Assembly: GCF_964204865.1 (NCBI RefSeq)
Contig: NC_135257.1
Span: 10,004,151-10,068,150, forward strand
DNA length: 64,000 nt
Origin: Styela clava
Lineage: Eukaryota > Chordata > Ascidiacea > Stolidobranchia > Styelidae
Direction: 5' to 3'
The number at the start of each line of letters is the position of its first letter. Within the stretch, counting starts at the first letter, position 1. Both the position numbers and the translations under genes were made by a program. Of this stretch, positions 48,388 through 60,545 are shown piece after piece. The notes beneath the pieces are model-generated. The model searched no databases. It saw nothing but the letters and a program-made list of their open reading frames with translations, and was not told where the DNA came from.

Positions 48388-50717
48388 AGCAAAAGTGTCC
48401 AACATCGCAACAAAATCTGAAATTAAATGGAATAAATATAGAACATCACAATAAAGATAGAAAATTAGCACACCATTCTAATTTTTATTATCATACTTAA
48501 TTAAACAAGGAAACAAAATTTAAATGCAGCGGACAATGGGGACAATTGTTATTGTTAAAGTATGCTGTTTAACTTCTTTCCATTATTGTGGCTCAGCACT
48601 AAATCAAACAATCCCGTCCCTTTCTTCATCCCAAGATACCATATTATTCTATTATTATTTTAATTCAATTTGTAAAATCCATGACATGGCAAAATGATAC
48701 TCTATATAATTTATTGTTCTCTATTTCAATGTACTTTTATACCTTCAAATTGTCTGGCTGAAATGCGATCATGACAGGTTTTATGTGAATGCAACCTAAA
48801 TATTTTTTTTAAATCCTCATCTTTTTTTGGCAGTATTCAGAACTATAAAATACAAAGTACCTTTATAAAGCGAATACGCAGAAAATGCGAATATAACGCA
48901 GCAGTCCTAAACTGCTGTTATAATTGTTAGTGGGGGTGCATGTCGCACATCTGTGTCTTAGGCCAAGTAAGGTCTTGAACATGTATTCCCGTCTCTACTT
49001 AACTGTTTAAATATTATGCAGATACTGTTATATTTTTGAGGCAAATAAACATACATACCTTGACAGAACTTATTACATCGAATTCACTAAGCCTGGAAGG
49101 AACGCATTTTTGCTAGATTAGACGCATACTACTTAAGACACTCACCCTTGAGTGGTACATACCATATATGCACATACTCTCATAAACTTGACATTTCTCC
49201 CATTTATAGTATGTGGTATAATCACTCAAATGTGCTATATTTAGTCTATGTCCAAATTTTATTATTATGTTTACCTGAAGTATATTTCATGTCGTATTGT
49301 CTCTATTTATTGATGTTGTTTTGTCTTACAAACTCCTTCGTACAAACAGTTTTGCATACTCCACCCTTACCCCTGTTGCCAAACCCATCCACCCTCCTTG
49401 CACAGCTGTCTGAATAAAGGAACATATACCTATTTGATTTATTGCATTTTATGCTTATCATAACGGGTGTATGCCGCACTTTCATGTGTTTTAGCTCAGT
49501 ATGGTCTTGTGTTTACACCCCGTCTTCAATGCTGATAATTACTAACTCTTTTATATTACTTTTACGAGGCGAATAAACATACATACATACACTGTCAAGT
49601 GATCACTAGTACCTAATTGAATGTTAAATAAATTAAAATGTGCAGGTAGCAGATACTTTTGAATAACTATTATATCAGCTTGAATGAGAAGCCTGACAAC
49701 CATATTTTCCATCATCTGTTTCAAGGCACCTTTGCACTCAACTCCATCAGCTATTTGTGGTCTTCTGCCAAGTCGAAGTGAAGCTTTGGTAAGGACTCAA
49801 TACATTTTAGATTGCCTTGTGATTGTTTGTGGTGAAATGTAGTATGCACTTCCATTGTGGTTTATATGAAACATGGATTTGTCCTCGGTTTTGTTATGGA
49901 GATATATATTTGGAAAAATACTTCAAAACGAAGCAGAGAAATGTATTTCGTTAATAAAAGTTAAAAAAAATGGAATATGCATATTTTAGTTCATCGAGAG
50001 GTAAAAAAATATTTATGAACTCTTAAAATAATAGAAAGGATTTGCAAGGTATAAATCCCGCTATTGAATCAGCAACAGAGGTTCGTCAAAAATGGTGTAT
50101 GGTGGCCCATCGTTGTCACGCATAAAATGAAAAATAAAATAGTTGTGAAAAAACATAAAAAAAAAATTAAATTAAAAAAAAAATGAAATCAAAACGAAAA
50201 TAAAATAAAAACGGAATAAAAAAAGCAAAAAAAAAACTTGAATAAAAAGGTTGACAACGATAGGCCGCCTCGTGGCCCATCGTTTGTCACGCGTTTTTAT
50301 TTTGAGAAAATTTGCTTCTGCTCGGGACCAACGTTGTCATGCATAATCCTACGCGCACAAACGCGGTTCCCTGGGTTTCTGACTCATTACCGATTTTCTT
50401 GAGCAATATTCAATAAATTTAATATGCAAATGTTCTCCATAATACAAGTTCAACTAGAAGAATATATATATTCAAAATAATGATAAGAGAATATAGAATT
50501 GAGTACGAAAATTCGAAAAATTTGTTTTTACGCGTAGAAGGCAATTGAATTGGGGAATGCTGCTTAAATGCTCAGTTGTCCGGACACTCGTGCGATACCG
50601 ACTGATCACACCCGGTGTGGGGTAAGTACGCGTAGGGTACGGTACCTAATGTGTCGCACTGCGACTCCAAGATACAGGGTAACTGGAGACACGTCCTGTC
50701 CCTTGGGTCCCCAAATA
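48388..50717 (+). repeat. 2.3-kb direct duplication, copy 1
   Basis: This starts inside the 3' end of the reverse-transcriptase frame (AGCAAAAGTGTCCAACATCG) and ends at GGGTCCCCAAATA. It is nearly identical to 50992-53283. The open frame 49148-49417 is conserved in the other copy only because the copies are young. It contains a CATACATAC microsatellite near 49580 and the element ending in GGCCCATCGTTGTCACGC motifs plus an A-rich stretch (50040-50600), also found reversed at 58440-58665. Confidence 0.92.
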
Positions 50718-50991
50718 ATGTCTTCAATCTATGCACCAACTGACCACCACACCATGCAACCTGTACACCAACAATTCCGTAGACTTGTGTTGAAAGAAAC
50801 TTTATTATCTTGTTTAAACACATCTAATGTTGACGTCGGTGATAACAGTCTATAACAGTATTAGTGTCAGTGATAAATTGACTGTTTTTGACAAGGACTC
50901 AAAGAACAGCCATAAGTATGCTATAATACAAATAAAAACAATAAGCGACAGACATATTCGATACAACAATCCTCACAACCTATCGGACAAT
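50718..50991. other. Unique spacer between the 2.3-kb duplicates
   Basis: 274 bases that differ from everything else in the window. No convincing coding sequence. It may be the original flank of one copy. Confidence 0.5.
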
Positions 50992-53283
50992 AGCAAAAGT
51001 GTCCAACATCGCAACAAAATCTGAAATTAAATGGAATAAATATAGAACATCACAATAAAGATAGAAAATTAGCACACCATTCTAATTTTTATTATCATAC
51101 TTAATTAAACAAGGAAACAAAATTTAAATGCAGCGGACAATGGGGACAATTGTTATTGTTAAAGTATGCTGTTTAACTTCTTTCCATTATTGTGGCTCAG
51201 CACTAAATCAAACAATCCCGTCCCTTTCTTCATCCCAAGATACCATATTATTCTATTATTATTTTAATTCAATTTGTAAAATCCATGACATGGCAAAATG
51301 ATACTCTATATAATTTATTGTTCTCTATTTCAATGTACTTTTATACCTTCAAATTGTCTGGCTGAAATGCGATCATGACAGGTTTTATGTGAATGCAACC
51401 TAAATATTTTTTTTAAATCCTCATCTTTTTTCGGCAGTATTCAGAACTATAAAATACAAAGTACCTTTATAAAGCGAATACGCAGAAAATGCGAATATAA
51501 CGCAGCAGTCCTAAACTGCTGTTATAATTGTTAGTGGGGGTGCATGTCGCACATCTGTGTCTTAGGCCAAGTAAGGTCTTGAACATGTATTCCCGTCTCT
51601 ACTTAACTGTTTAAATATTATGCAGATACTGTTATATTTTTGAGGCAAATAAACATACATACCTTGACAGAACTTATTACATCGAATTCACTAAGCCTGG
51701 AAGGAACGCATTTTTGCTAGATTAGACGCATACTACTTAAGACACTCACCCTTGAGTGGTACATACCATATATGCACATACTCTCATAAACTTGACATTT
51801 CTCCCATTTATAGTATGTGGTATAATCACTCAAATGTGCTATATTTAGTCTATGTCCAAATTTTATTATTATGTTTACCTGAAGTATATTTCATGTCGTA
51901 TTGTCTCTATTTATTGATGTTGTTTTGTCTTACAAACTCCTTCGTACAAACAGTTTTGCATACTCCACCCTTACCCCTGTTGCCAAACCCATCCACCCTC
52001 CTTGCACAGCTGTCTGAATAAAGGAACATATACCTATTTGATTTATTGCATTTTATGCTTATCATAACGGGTGTATGCCGCACTTTCATGTGTTTTAGCT
52101 CAGTATGGTCTTGTGTTTACACCCCGTCTTCAATGCTGATAATTACTAACTCTTTTATATTACTTTTACGAGGCGAATAAACATACATACATACACTGTC
52201 AAGTGATCACTAGTACCTAATTGAATGTTAAATAAATTAAAATGTGCAGGTAGCAGATACTTTTGAATAACTATTATATCAGCTTGAATGAGAAGCCTGA
52301 CAACCATATTTTCCATCATCTGTTTCAAGGCACCTTTGCACTCAACTCCATCAGCTATTTGTGGTCTTCTGCCAAGTCGAAGTGAAGCTTTGGTAAGGAC
52401 TCAATACATTTTAGATTGCCTTGTGATTGTTTGTGGTGAAATGTAGTATGCACTTCCATTGTGGTTTATATGAAACATGGATTTGTCCTCGGTTTTGTTA
52501 TGGAGATATATATTTGGAAAAATACTTCAAAACGAAGCAGAGAAATGTATTTCGTTAATAAAAGTTAAAAAAAATGGAATATGCATATTTTAGTTCATCG
52601 AGAGGTAAAAAAATATTTATGAACTCTTAAAATAATAGAAAGGATTTGCAAGGTATAAATCCCGCTATTGAATCAGCAACAGAGGTTCGTCAAAAATGGT
52701 GTATGGTGGCCCATCGTTGTCACGCATAAAATGAAAAATGAAATCAAAACGAAAATAAAATAAAAACGGAATAAAAAAAGCAAAAAAAATTGAAAAAAAA
52801 AACTTGAATAAAAAGGTTGACAACGATAGGCCGCCTCGTGGCCCATCGTTTGTCACGCGTTTTTATTTTGAGAAAATTTGCTTCTGCTTGGGACCAACGT
52901 TGTCATGCATAATCCTACGCGCACAAACGCGGTTCCCTGGGTTTCTGACTCATTACCGATTTTCTTGAGCAATATTCAATAAATTTAATATGCAAATGTT
53001 CTCCATAATACAAGTTCAACTAGAAGAATATATATATTCAAAATAATGATAAGAGAATATAGAATTGAGTACGAAAATTCGAAAAATTTGTTTTTACGCG
53101 TAGAAGGCAATTGAATTGGGGAATGCTGCTTAAATGCTCAGTTGTCCGGACACTCGTGCGATACCGACTGATCACACCCGGTGTGGGGTAAGTACGCGTA
53201 GGGTACGGTACCTAATGTGTCCCACTGCGACTCCAAGATACAGGGTAACTGGAGACACGTCCTGTCCCTTGGGTCCCCAAATA
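50992..53283 (+). repeat. 2.3-kb direct duplication, copy 2
   Basis: The counterpart of 48388-50717, offset 2604 at the start and 2566 at the end. The net 38 bases are missing from the A-rich stretch near 52740. It lacks the reverse-transcriptase body upstream of the breakpoint, so the retrotransposon 3' end was copied as part of a segment rather than by a new insertion. Confidence 0.92.
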
Positions 53284-53514
53284 GTCGCGCAGAATCCTCC
53301 CTAATAAGCAAAGCGCAACAAGCGTCTACCTACGTTGCAAGGAAAGTTCCTAGAAGCCTAGAAGGCCGTAAAGCGCGGGGGAATAAGTGACTATTACGTC
53401 ACAGTAATGATGGGCAATGTAAAATCATAAAGCGTGACTAACGGTGCTTAAAGTGAAGGACTCAAGGTTTCATAAAATGCATGCTAACATTTCTTACACC
53501 CGGTACCCAGCATA

Positions 53515-53984
53515 CAATCACTCATGAAACGAATGAGAGATACGGATAGTCTAGTAGAATTTTGTGAATCGAGGGGTGGATTGAAATAAATGATTGAGCC
53601 CGCGCGATTTATCATTCATCTGGCCGTACGGTATGCCATACCGACATGCACGTTCTATTGAAATCAGGTCTAACCATAATCGCCTTCCAGCCTCGTGGTT
53701 GTACGATCAGACAGTTGTGGCTAGAGCCGACGGACGAGTCTAACTAGGCTACTTTATGCACACAGTCCTTTCTATTAATTCAAGTCTGTGCTATGTGAAT
53801 TATTCACATTTTATTCATCGCAGGTTACCGACACCTTACCTCCATGACAGTTACAGTAACCGGTACCGTGCTGGTAATTAATATTACGTACAGCCTGTAA
53901 CTGGCTGCGCTCAATCCATCCCTCGATTCACTATATTCTACTAGCTAGACTATCCGTATCTCCCATTCGTTTCATGAGTGATTG
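53515..53984. repeat. Large inverted repeat, about 70-bp arms
   Basis: Left arm 53515-53584 (starts CAATCACTCATGAAACGAA) and right arm 53911-53984 (ends TTTCATGAGTGATTG) are near-perfect inverted repeats with a spacer of about 326 bases. They could be the long terminal arms of a fold-back element. No target duplication is obvious and the interior is non-coding. Confidence 0.78.
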
Positions 53985-54331
53985 CATGGGTGTACGGCCA
54001 GACGTCCAACGACTGACATACCATGATGCGCAACTAAAGTCTTGACCAATGAGGAGTGTCTGACGTGATACCCTCCATTGCGGCAACTTGATTCGTTAAT
54101 GCCCACTCGAGTTCCCAGCGTTTTGCTGCAGTTTCACCTTATCTGTTGGTCGCATCGGACTCAAGGGCTCTAGGTATTATATAATCAGTGGCTATTATGG
54201 CTAATAAAGTTAAATCTACCATTTCTATACGTTAGATATATACTATCAGTATATTTCCATTAGCGGGTGACTATTCAGGGAGCTGCCATGTGCTGATGTA
54301 TGACAGACAGAGCTGCCGAGTTTAAATCTCT

Positions 54332-54484
54332 GAATCAGATCCTGAATTTGATGATACATTCAGACATTACTTGTCTGCCTGTACCGTACTAGACTCATTC
54401 ATGTTGGAGGATCATAAACTGACAGTATTCATAGATCTTGACGAGGCAATGGAAGAAAAGTTTACCTTGGATGAGCAAAAGTAG
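54332..54484 (+). other. Open segment, possible transposase fragment
   Basis: A clean 50-codon frame (ESDPEFDDTFRHYLSACTV... ending DEAMEEKFTLDEQK, then TAG), acidic and protein-like. It precedes another clean segment at 55157-55314 on the same strand. I cannot name it. It may be part of the P-like transposon debris downstream. Confidence 0.3.
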
Positions 54485-54530
54485 GACAGATTTTGAAATA
54501 AGAGCTACAGACAGACAGAGGGCAAAAAGC

Positions 54531-54650
54531 GGTCTTACTACTTACTGAATACAGCCCCTGTTTTGCGCTGTTTCGCGCTCTTTTGCGGTGTTTCGCGCTG
54601 TTTTGCGCTCTTTGCGGTGTTTCGCGCTGTATTCAGTAAGTAGTAAGACC
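54531..54650. repeat. Hairpin, 25-bp perfect arms around a TTTCGCGCTG array
   Basis: 54531-54555 and 54626-54650 are perfect inverted repeats (GGTCTTACTACTTACTGAAT...). The 70-base loop is a mini-array of TTTCGCGCTGTTTTGCGCTC-like units. An extra partial arm copy (TTCAGTAAGTAGTAAGACCC) follows at 54652-54671. Confidence 0.82.
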
Positions 54651-55156
54651 CTTCAGTAAGTAGTAAGACCCCTTACAATTGTTGCTGAAGAAAAGTCCTG
54701 AGTGATCAAATGTCATCCTTCAGCTGTGATGCAGTTAGCGTTATTCCTCACACTCGAACAGAGTATTCCAGGTTTACTATACCCTCCAGTCTGTCGGGAA
54801 ATTATTTGATAGATCACAGCCAAAGAAATGGATAAAACGAAAGGTGTGGTGCTTGATATTTGTCTGGATTTGAGTATGTTTAGATACCATAATTTTACGG
54901 ACCATATGACTAACTGGCAAAAATTGCTTAATTGGGTTTTTATTCATACACAAGGCTATAAAACGCAACTGTTTTCTAAGCAATATTGGTTTTGAATGCA
55001 GGCAATAAAGCACTACCTGATTCATACATTGTGCGCACTAGCTTAACAGGCGCTTGATCGATTTTAATTTCAAGTATTGACCCTGTTTGATTGACATTCA
55101 TGGTAATCAATAATGCGATATCCTAATATTACATACCTGTTCCCTATGTTTTCCAG

Positions 55157-55314
55157 ATTTACTGGATTCAAGTTCTATCATATTGAATGACGATGAGGTC
55201 CATATAATCCGATACATTGCTGGGTTTATTTTCGAAAAATGCAAAAACGATGCTAAGACCCGGAAGACTACAAAAGAATTCAGTCATTATTTAATCCCGA
55301 ACCGGACTGTTTGA
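55157..55314 (+). pseudogene. P-element/THAP9-like fragment (YIAGF motif)
   Basis: After a TTTTCCAG acceptor-like site the frame reads LLDSSSIILNDDEVHIIRYI then AGFIFEKCKND to a TGA. The block RYIAGFIxxK recalls the C-terminal part of P-element/THAP9-type transposases. It lies on the plus strand, opposite to the DDE-like piece at 56040-56590. Confidence 0.35.
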
Positions 55315-55888
55315 TAACTGACTCTATGATTGCAGTAATGCAGGAAACAGAATATGGACGCCTAACCGTACCATTGCCCAGTGTCCAAGCTGCTCGAAAT
55401 TGAATTTAGATTAAACTAGGCTCATGAAGGTGTTACAGCCACAGTTTTCGAAAATTTTAATATAGAATCATTTGGTATCGCCCAAAACGATACTAGCATG
55501 CTGGACATCTTGGAAAAATAAGGTGCCATCAAACAGAATTTATCCCTACGAAAACTGCTTAAAAAAATAAATGTAGATGAAGAGCATGATCTCTTTTCAC
55601 TTTATTTTGCAAGGTAGTGCGTTTAGATGTGATTCCAGTTTTATTTTTATTACTTAGCAGTAATTAAACAAAGCAATCTATTTTTCATAACAAAATTTTC
55701 ATTGCAATATAGTATATTTTCATGACAATAGGCAATGTAAGTTGCATAATAAAAATACGGCATTTCTAGAACTGTTTGAGTTGTCCCAGCGACAGATGAT
55801 TTCCAGTTGCTTATGTCTGGAATGAAAATTATTTTCAAGCCAAATCAGACGCTCACCAATGCTATGGAATGGTCAGAGCATTTTTTTA

Positions 55889-55965
55889 GGTGCTCCCGTA
55901 GTATGTGTACCAAGATAGCGCACAACCTGATAACCCCAACCTGGTACACATATTACGGGAGCACC
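55889..55965. repeat. Fold-back element, 24-bp arms
   Basis: GGTGCTCCCGTAGTATGTGT at the left pairs with ACACATATTACGGGAGCACC at the right. The core CCAAGATAGCGCACAACCTG belongs to the same family as 25870-25959 and 28203-28545. Confidence 0.78.
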
Positions 55966-56039
55966 CTTTTTTATATCCAAAATTTAGACAAGTATTCATA
56001 ATATCAAACCGTTTATCCATAGACCATGCTGACCAAGAG

Positions 56040-56590
56040 CTCTGACCCACTTCTCTGCTGCATCAATCTTGCAGTAGTCTTAGATAGCACTTGGGCTGCA
56101 TGACACACACTTTTAGGTAGCTTTGTAAGCACAAGTGGGATTCCGTCAATTTGCAGGAGCGGAACTCTTCGGATGAAAAAGAAGGGTACTGCATGAAAAT
56201 GGTCACCTTTTTCAATAGACTAATTCCACCAGCGTGACTCGCAAACACATTATTGCGTACTGTTTTGAGTAAATGAAATGATCAGAACCATTGAAACATG
56301 TATATGGGAAAGTTAACCTCAAATTATTTAACTCATGGAACATTTTACGGTTTGCACTAAGTCCATCTGTAATGAGCCCCAAACCCACTTCTCCAACACT
56401 TTCCCAGAAAATGCTAGTGAGATGGTCTGAGCGGATAACGTCATGGGCTTTGAAAACTTCCCAATCAAACCATGTGCATAAACTTGCAGTGCATTGTGTG
56501 CAGGAACTTTTTTCTCTGCTTTTCTCGACTCTCCCAAGTCAACAAAGCCATCATATCATATCCAACCATCATATCTTCTTTTGAATTGTA
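56040..56590 (-). pseudogene. P-element/THAP9-like transposase remnant
   Basis: Minus-strand reading gives VGEVGLGLITDGLSANRKMF, resembling the (V)SDGASxNRKFF catalytic block of P-element/THAP9 transposases. After a break, IPLVLTKLPKSVCHAAQVLS resembles the later LTxxHxxxxxxxxxxAAQVLS block. Frames are interrupted by stops. An upstream minus-strand piece at 57474-57656, with PKKRKV and lysine-rich sequence, could be its N-terminal part, but this is uncertain. Confidence 0.5.
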
Positions 56591-58439
56591 GGCAATATTT
56601 TCTTTGCCTAAAAAGATGAAAAAGGTTTATCTTCAAATATTTTGAATCGACTAAGTTATGTCAGGTTTTGAACCAAATTTAGCACATTAAAGTTTGTTTA
56701 CTAATAATAATTGTACAATTATAAATTTGGGCACTCCTCAACTAAATTTGTTTGCCTGCTTGACATCAATTTGTGTAAAGGTACTGAAACTTATGGACAG
56801 GTGTATGTATATTCAATTGGCTATGAGTCCCTGAGCTCGTAATAGAAGTGAAACAAGGGAAATCTTTAAAACACTGTTCCCATCTTTTCCCAGATGAAAT
56901 AAATATTTCACAATTTAGTGATCTAAAATAATGATAAAAGAAATTTCTTATTATTGCTCAAAGGAAGTGTCCACATAGCAGTGTTGTTATGTCATTCGCA
57001 AGATGATACTGTTAATGGAAGTAAAAATAGAAGGTATTACGCTCAAACAAACAAGCTGAAGTTACTGATTCAAGTACTTTGTTAGTAAAAAAATTGTAAA
57101 ATTTTCAAGATATTAACATGATAATATCAACACCAGTGGTGCACATTGTGAATTCTTGAAACAGATGATTAGAAAAATATGTAGTACCTTAAAGCAAGCA
57201 ATCTAAGATGTGGAGGCCCTTGTTCGAATTAGATCTCGAAAAGGACACTTCAAAATGTTGACTTGTTGTAGAACTGGAATTACTGCTGCCAGTTATCCCC
57301 TCACAACAAATGATCGATGTTCAAATAATATGCAGAATATAAGATAAAGTTGTTTCTTTTACATTAATATTATTTAGGACTTCCGATGTTACTCTAGTCC
57401 AGCCATGATAAATTGCACCGATCTCCAACTCTGAATCAATGTTTATAGTTAAACTTGATTGCTCTGCAGCTGATTAGGGCTTGAGAAAAAATTGAATATT
57501 GTCTTCTAAATCCTGGTATTGCCAGTTGGAAGGTGAATAAGTTGATGCACTTTTTTTCAAGTCTTGCAAATTTTTATGACATTTTTTTTCAGCTACTTTC
57601 CTCTTTTTTGGAGAAGATCTATTCAAAGTTGGCGTTCCTCCTGAGTATTGCACCAATTCAAAGACGCGACTGTGAGGCTTTGTTGAATATTTCTCTCTTG
57701 TTATATAAAATTACAATCTTGAACATACTGGAATGCAACATCGATTACTCATGTTGATGAGTGATGTGAATAAATAGCATATAACAGTATAATACAAATT
57801 ATGCAATTCTAAAAAAAGTAATACAAAAACGTAAAGAAGAGATAAAACGAGTTGACTTTGAAAAAAGAAATTGTTACTTTTGGCGTTTGGTAAATCTGTG
57901 AATACTATCAGACTATAGTGCTGGTATGTTAGTCGTAAGTTATAATAGTAGAATTATATATCCTAGAATGAAGGGTGTGTAACTAAAAAGATCGTAACCC
58001 AGTACCGGACTCACAGAACATAAGAAATGAAATAGCCTAGGCCCTAGGTTACGATAATAGGGTAGAATATTGCAGTATTGAGGTGTTTCATAGAACGCCA
58101 AGTTACCGTACCGTATACCTGCGTTGTCTTGAGGGGGAAATACCAGTTGAAGCCGAAAAGTAAATCTAATCTATCTTGAAATAAACTAAAGAGACCGAGC
58201 TTAAGATGGACAAACGGCATTTGATTAAAGTATTGAACCAACTTAATGAAATACTAGGCCCATAGGCTGCTGAGCTAAAAATATACAGCGAGACATTTTG
58301 TGCACATACCACCGTCTTCACTAAGCTCCGCGCAAATCAAGTGAACGCAATGGAGCGTGAAGCTGCAGAAACTCGAAACGCGAATAACTTTGTTTGTTTT
58401 ATTAATGTGGGCGTGGCTTTCTAGACTAGTTTCATCCCC
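56591..58439. other. No gene recognised
   Basis: AT-rich. The minus-strand frame 57474-57656 is basic (SSPKKRKVAEKKCHKN) and could be transposon-derived. Otherwise nothing recognisable. Confidence 0.4.
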
Positions 58440-58665
58440 CTGGTCAGACGGTACCGCAAGAGTGTCCTAACAACTGAGCAGTTGAGCAGCATTCTCCAAT
58501 TCAATTACCTTCTACACGTAAAAACAAATTTCACGAATTTTCCTACTTAATTTTAGGATTATGCATGACAACGTTGGTCCCAAGCAGAAGCAAATTTTCT
58601 CAAAATAAAAACGCGTGACAACGATTGGCCACGAGGCGGCCCATCCTTGTCAGCCTTTTTATTTT
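58440..58665 (-). repeat. Reverse copy of the element in the 2.3-kb duplicates
   Basis: The reverse strand matches about 50230-50600: GGCCGCCTCGTGGCC, GACAACG..GCGTTTTTATTTTGAG, TTGGTCCCAAGCAG (reversed) and CAATTGAATTGG. This shows that the segment is a dispersed repeat, not unique DNA. It abuts an R1 copy. Confidence 0.75.
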
Positions 58666-58667
58666 TG

Positions 58668-58965
58668 GACACGAAATGGACATAACGATCGTTTCAATAT
58701 TATGTTGGGCTTGTTGTTGTTCTTTGACACTTTTTGGACACCTAGTGGAAATATTAAAAAACCGCTTTTTTCTTTGATCACTGGACCAATTGCTTTGAAA
58801 TTTGTAGTGGTTAAAGATGAAATTTTTCTCCAGAAGGCTATTACTTTTATTTATTTCAAATATTCCTGTCAACTCTGTGAGATTTGTTCTTGTTTGCTAT
58901 GACGTCACTGAACGTTCTGCGGACGCATATGCAGGCACTCCTCTTTTTGATCACGTGACATCGAA
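58668..58965 (-). repeat. R1 repeat, reverse full-length copy
   Basis: The reverse strand runs from CACGTGATCAAAAAGAGGAG through GTGACGTCATAGC and CAATTGGTCCAG to the CGATCGTTATG end. It is the most complete R1 copy, carrying both end types, and defines a unit of about 300 bases. Confidence 0.75.
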
Positions 58966-60302
58966 CGTTGGCGTGACGGCGGATTCTGAAAGTCGTTACT
59001 CAAAAATCGCAAGTTTTTCGAGGTTACCGGTGAATAGCAGTGATGCTAAATGTAGGAATGTTACAAAACGCGCTTTTTCGCGCCAAAAAATGTACGCACC
59101 ACGTCTGCTAAGTACCGTAACGCCGTGTCAGAATACCGCTCATAAAAACGACTACGGACTGCCTGCTGTTGCTTGGAATTCCATGAAATTTGGACATAAC
59201 TTAGATAAAATGCGCAACTATGATTTGGTATTTGAATTTTTTCATTAGCGCATAAATTTCCCAACATTCGGGGCTTTTAAAAATTACGCTAAAGTTATAC
59301 ATACTGCAAATTAATGATATTGTCTATGGACACCAATAAAATATATATGGACGCATGTATGTCATTCCTAACTTGATACTTACCAATTTTTATGAAGTTT
59401 GTTCAATCAGAACATCGTTAATTATTACCCGCAACGAGGCACTGTCAAACTAATATGCTCAACTCCAGGGATGATTTGCGACGATCTTCCGACGGCCTCA
59501 ATGATTGTTGCCAGAATAAAATCCTAAAGTAATCTGAATTTTCTTAGATGTGACGTACATCAAAAAATTAAGGATTGATATGTGTTTTTTTTCATATTAA
59601 TTAAAGTTCTTATTGAAAAAAGTCAATTCGCATACGTTTACGAAACGGTACAAATTAATTCAAGGCACGAGAAGTATGATCTTAGCACGCGTCTATCAAC
59701 GCGCATCAGTTATCGACTGAATGCCGACATTTTCCCTCGCAGCGATTTCTCTCGTTTTGCGTTTCACTAAGCGCGGTAAATCTCCTACGAGTTAAGGAAT
59801 ATTAAATGATAATTAATCGTTCACTAAGGTCGGATATGAAAAACGCTAAATCAGTTAATTGCCGCGTATGCGGGGACTTGCGTATTGGGAAAGTCGTTGC
59901 CGACCAGAGGTTATGTAAAGTTCAGAAACTTTCTCGTACATAATTAATTGAAAAGCAGCTAATATCGTTAAAAAGAATTTGTAAACTTTTTTGCATTAGG
60001 TTCTTCTATTCACAATAACTTTTCGTTCAAAATTTTTTTCGATTACCTCCAAAAATAGCCGAGATACATTCTGTTGTTTATCGGTCTGACATTCTCGCGG
60101 TCACAGTTTTTGAGTCGGCGCAATACAATCCTTATGGAAAAAATTGGCCTATCGGGCGGTACTCAAATGCAGATATCTCCGTTAATTCTTGACCATTTTT
60201 CGCAAACTTGGTATTGTTTTCTTATTTTCACTTAGATCTATCCACTGGTGCAGTTTTTATTTAAATCGGATGAACTTTAATTTTTTTGTAACATACCTAC
60301 TA
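58966..60302. other. No gene recognised
   Basis: Short open frames only (58817-59248 runs out of R1). Nothing with family resemblance, and no element ends. Confidence 0.4.
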
Positions 60303-60545
60303 AATGTACGGTAGACCGTACTGTACTGCTTCGCTTGGTGTGAATATATTTGTAGACTGTGGTCTAGAGGTACGGTAAACCGTACTTGACTGCTTCGCTT
60401 GGTGCGAATATATTTGTAGACTGTGGTCTAAAGGTACGGTAAACCGTACCGGTAGGTACTGTACTGCTTCGCTTGGTGTGAATATATTTATAGACTGTGG
60501 TCGAAATGCTTCGCTTGGTGTGAGTATATTTGTAGACTGTGGTAT
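60303..60545. repeat. Tandem repeat, four units of CTGCTTCGCTTGGTG...
   Basis: Units start near 60325, 60389, 60463 and 60507 with CTGCTTCGCTTGGTGTGAAT and TTTGTAGACTGTGGTC. The linkers contain the palindrome TACGGTAAACCGTA in the first two. Unit lengths are 64, 74 and 44. Confidence 0.82.

Larger units (their letters stand above)
45690..48490 (+). pseudogene. CR1/Jockey-like non-LTR retrotransposon, decayed, with nested insertions
   Basis: Reading through several frames, 45690-46180 gives an AP-endonuclease domain: GDLNYNFLESN, then SKPTRITQSSSTIIDHIWTN and ISDHLPVCIPL. About 46300-47140 is interrupted by an R1 repeat, a SINE and another fragment. 47150-48490 continues with KTWRTMNDLLVRSKPNL and the reverse transcriptase: FLELSKAFDSINHDILLAKL, WFKSYLSGRKQVV, VGTVQGSILPPL and LFPDDSTPYLQ, where the usual FADD catalytic box is FPDD. 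Stops and frameshifts make it dead. Its 3' end is shared with the direct duplication starting at 48388. Confidence 0.8.

Noticed and set aside
49148-49417. 89-residue frame conserved at 51752-52021
   Set aside because: Identity reflects a recent 2.3-kb DNA duplication, not selection on a protein. The sequence has no recognisable domain.
57474-57656. Nuclear protein with a PKKRKV signal
   Set aside because: A six-residue basic match alone is weak and the frame is short. At most it is part of the P-like transposon debris.
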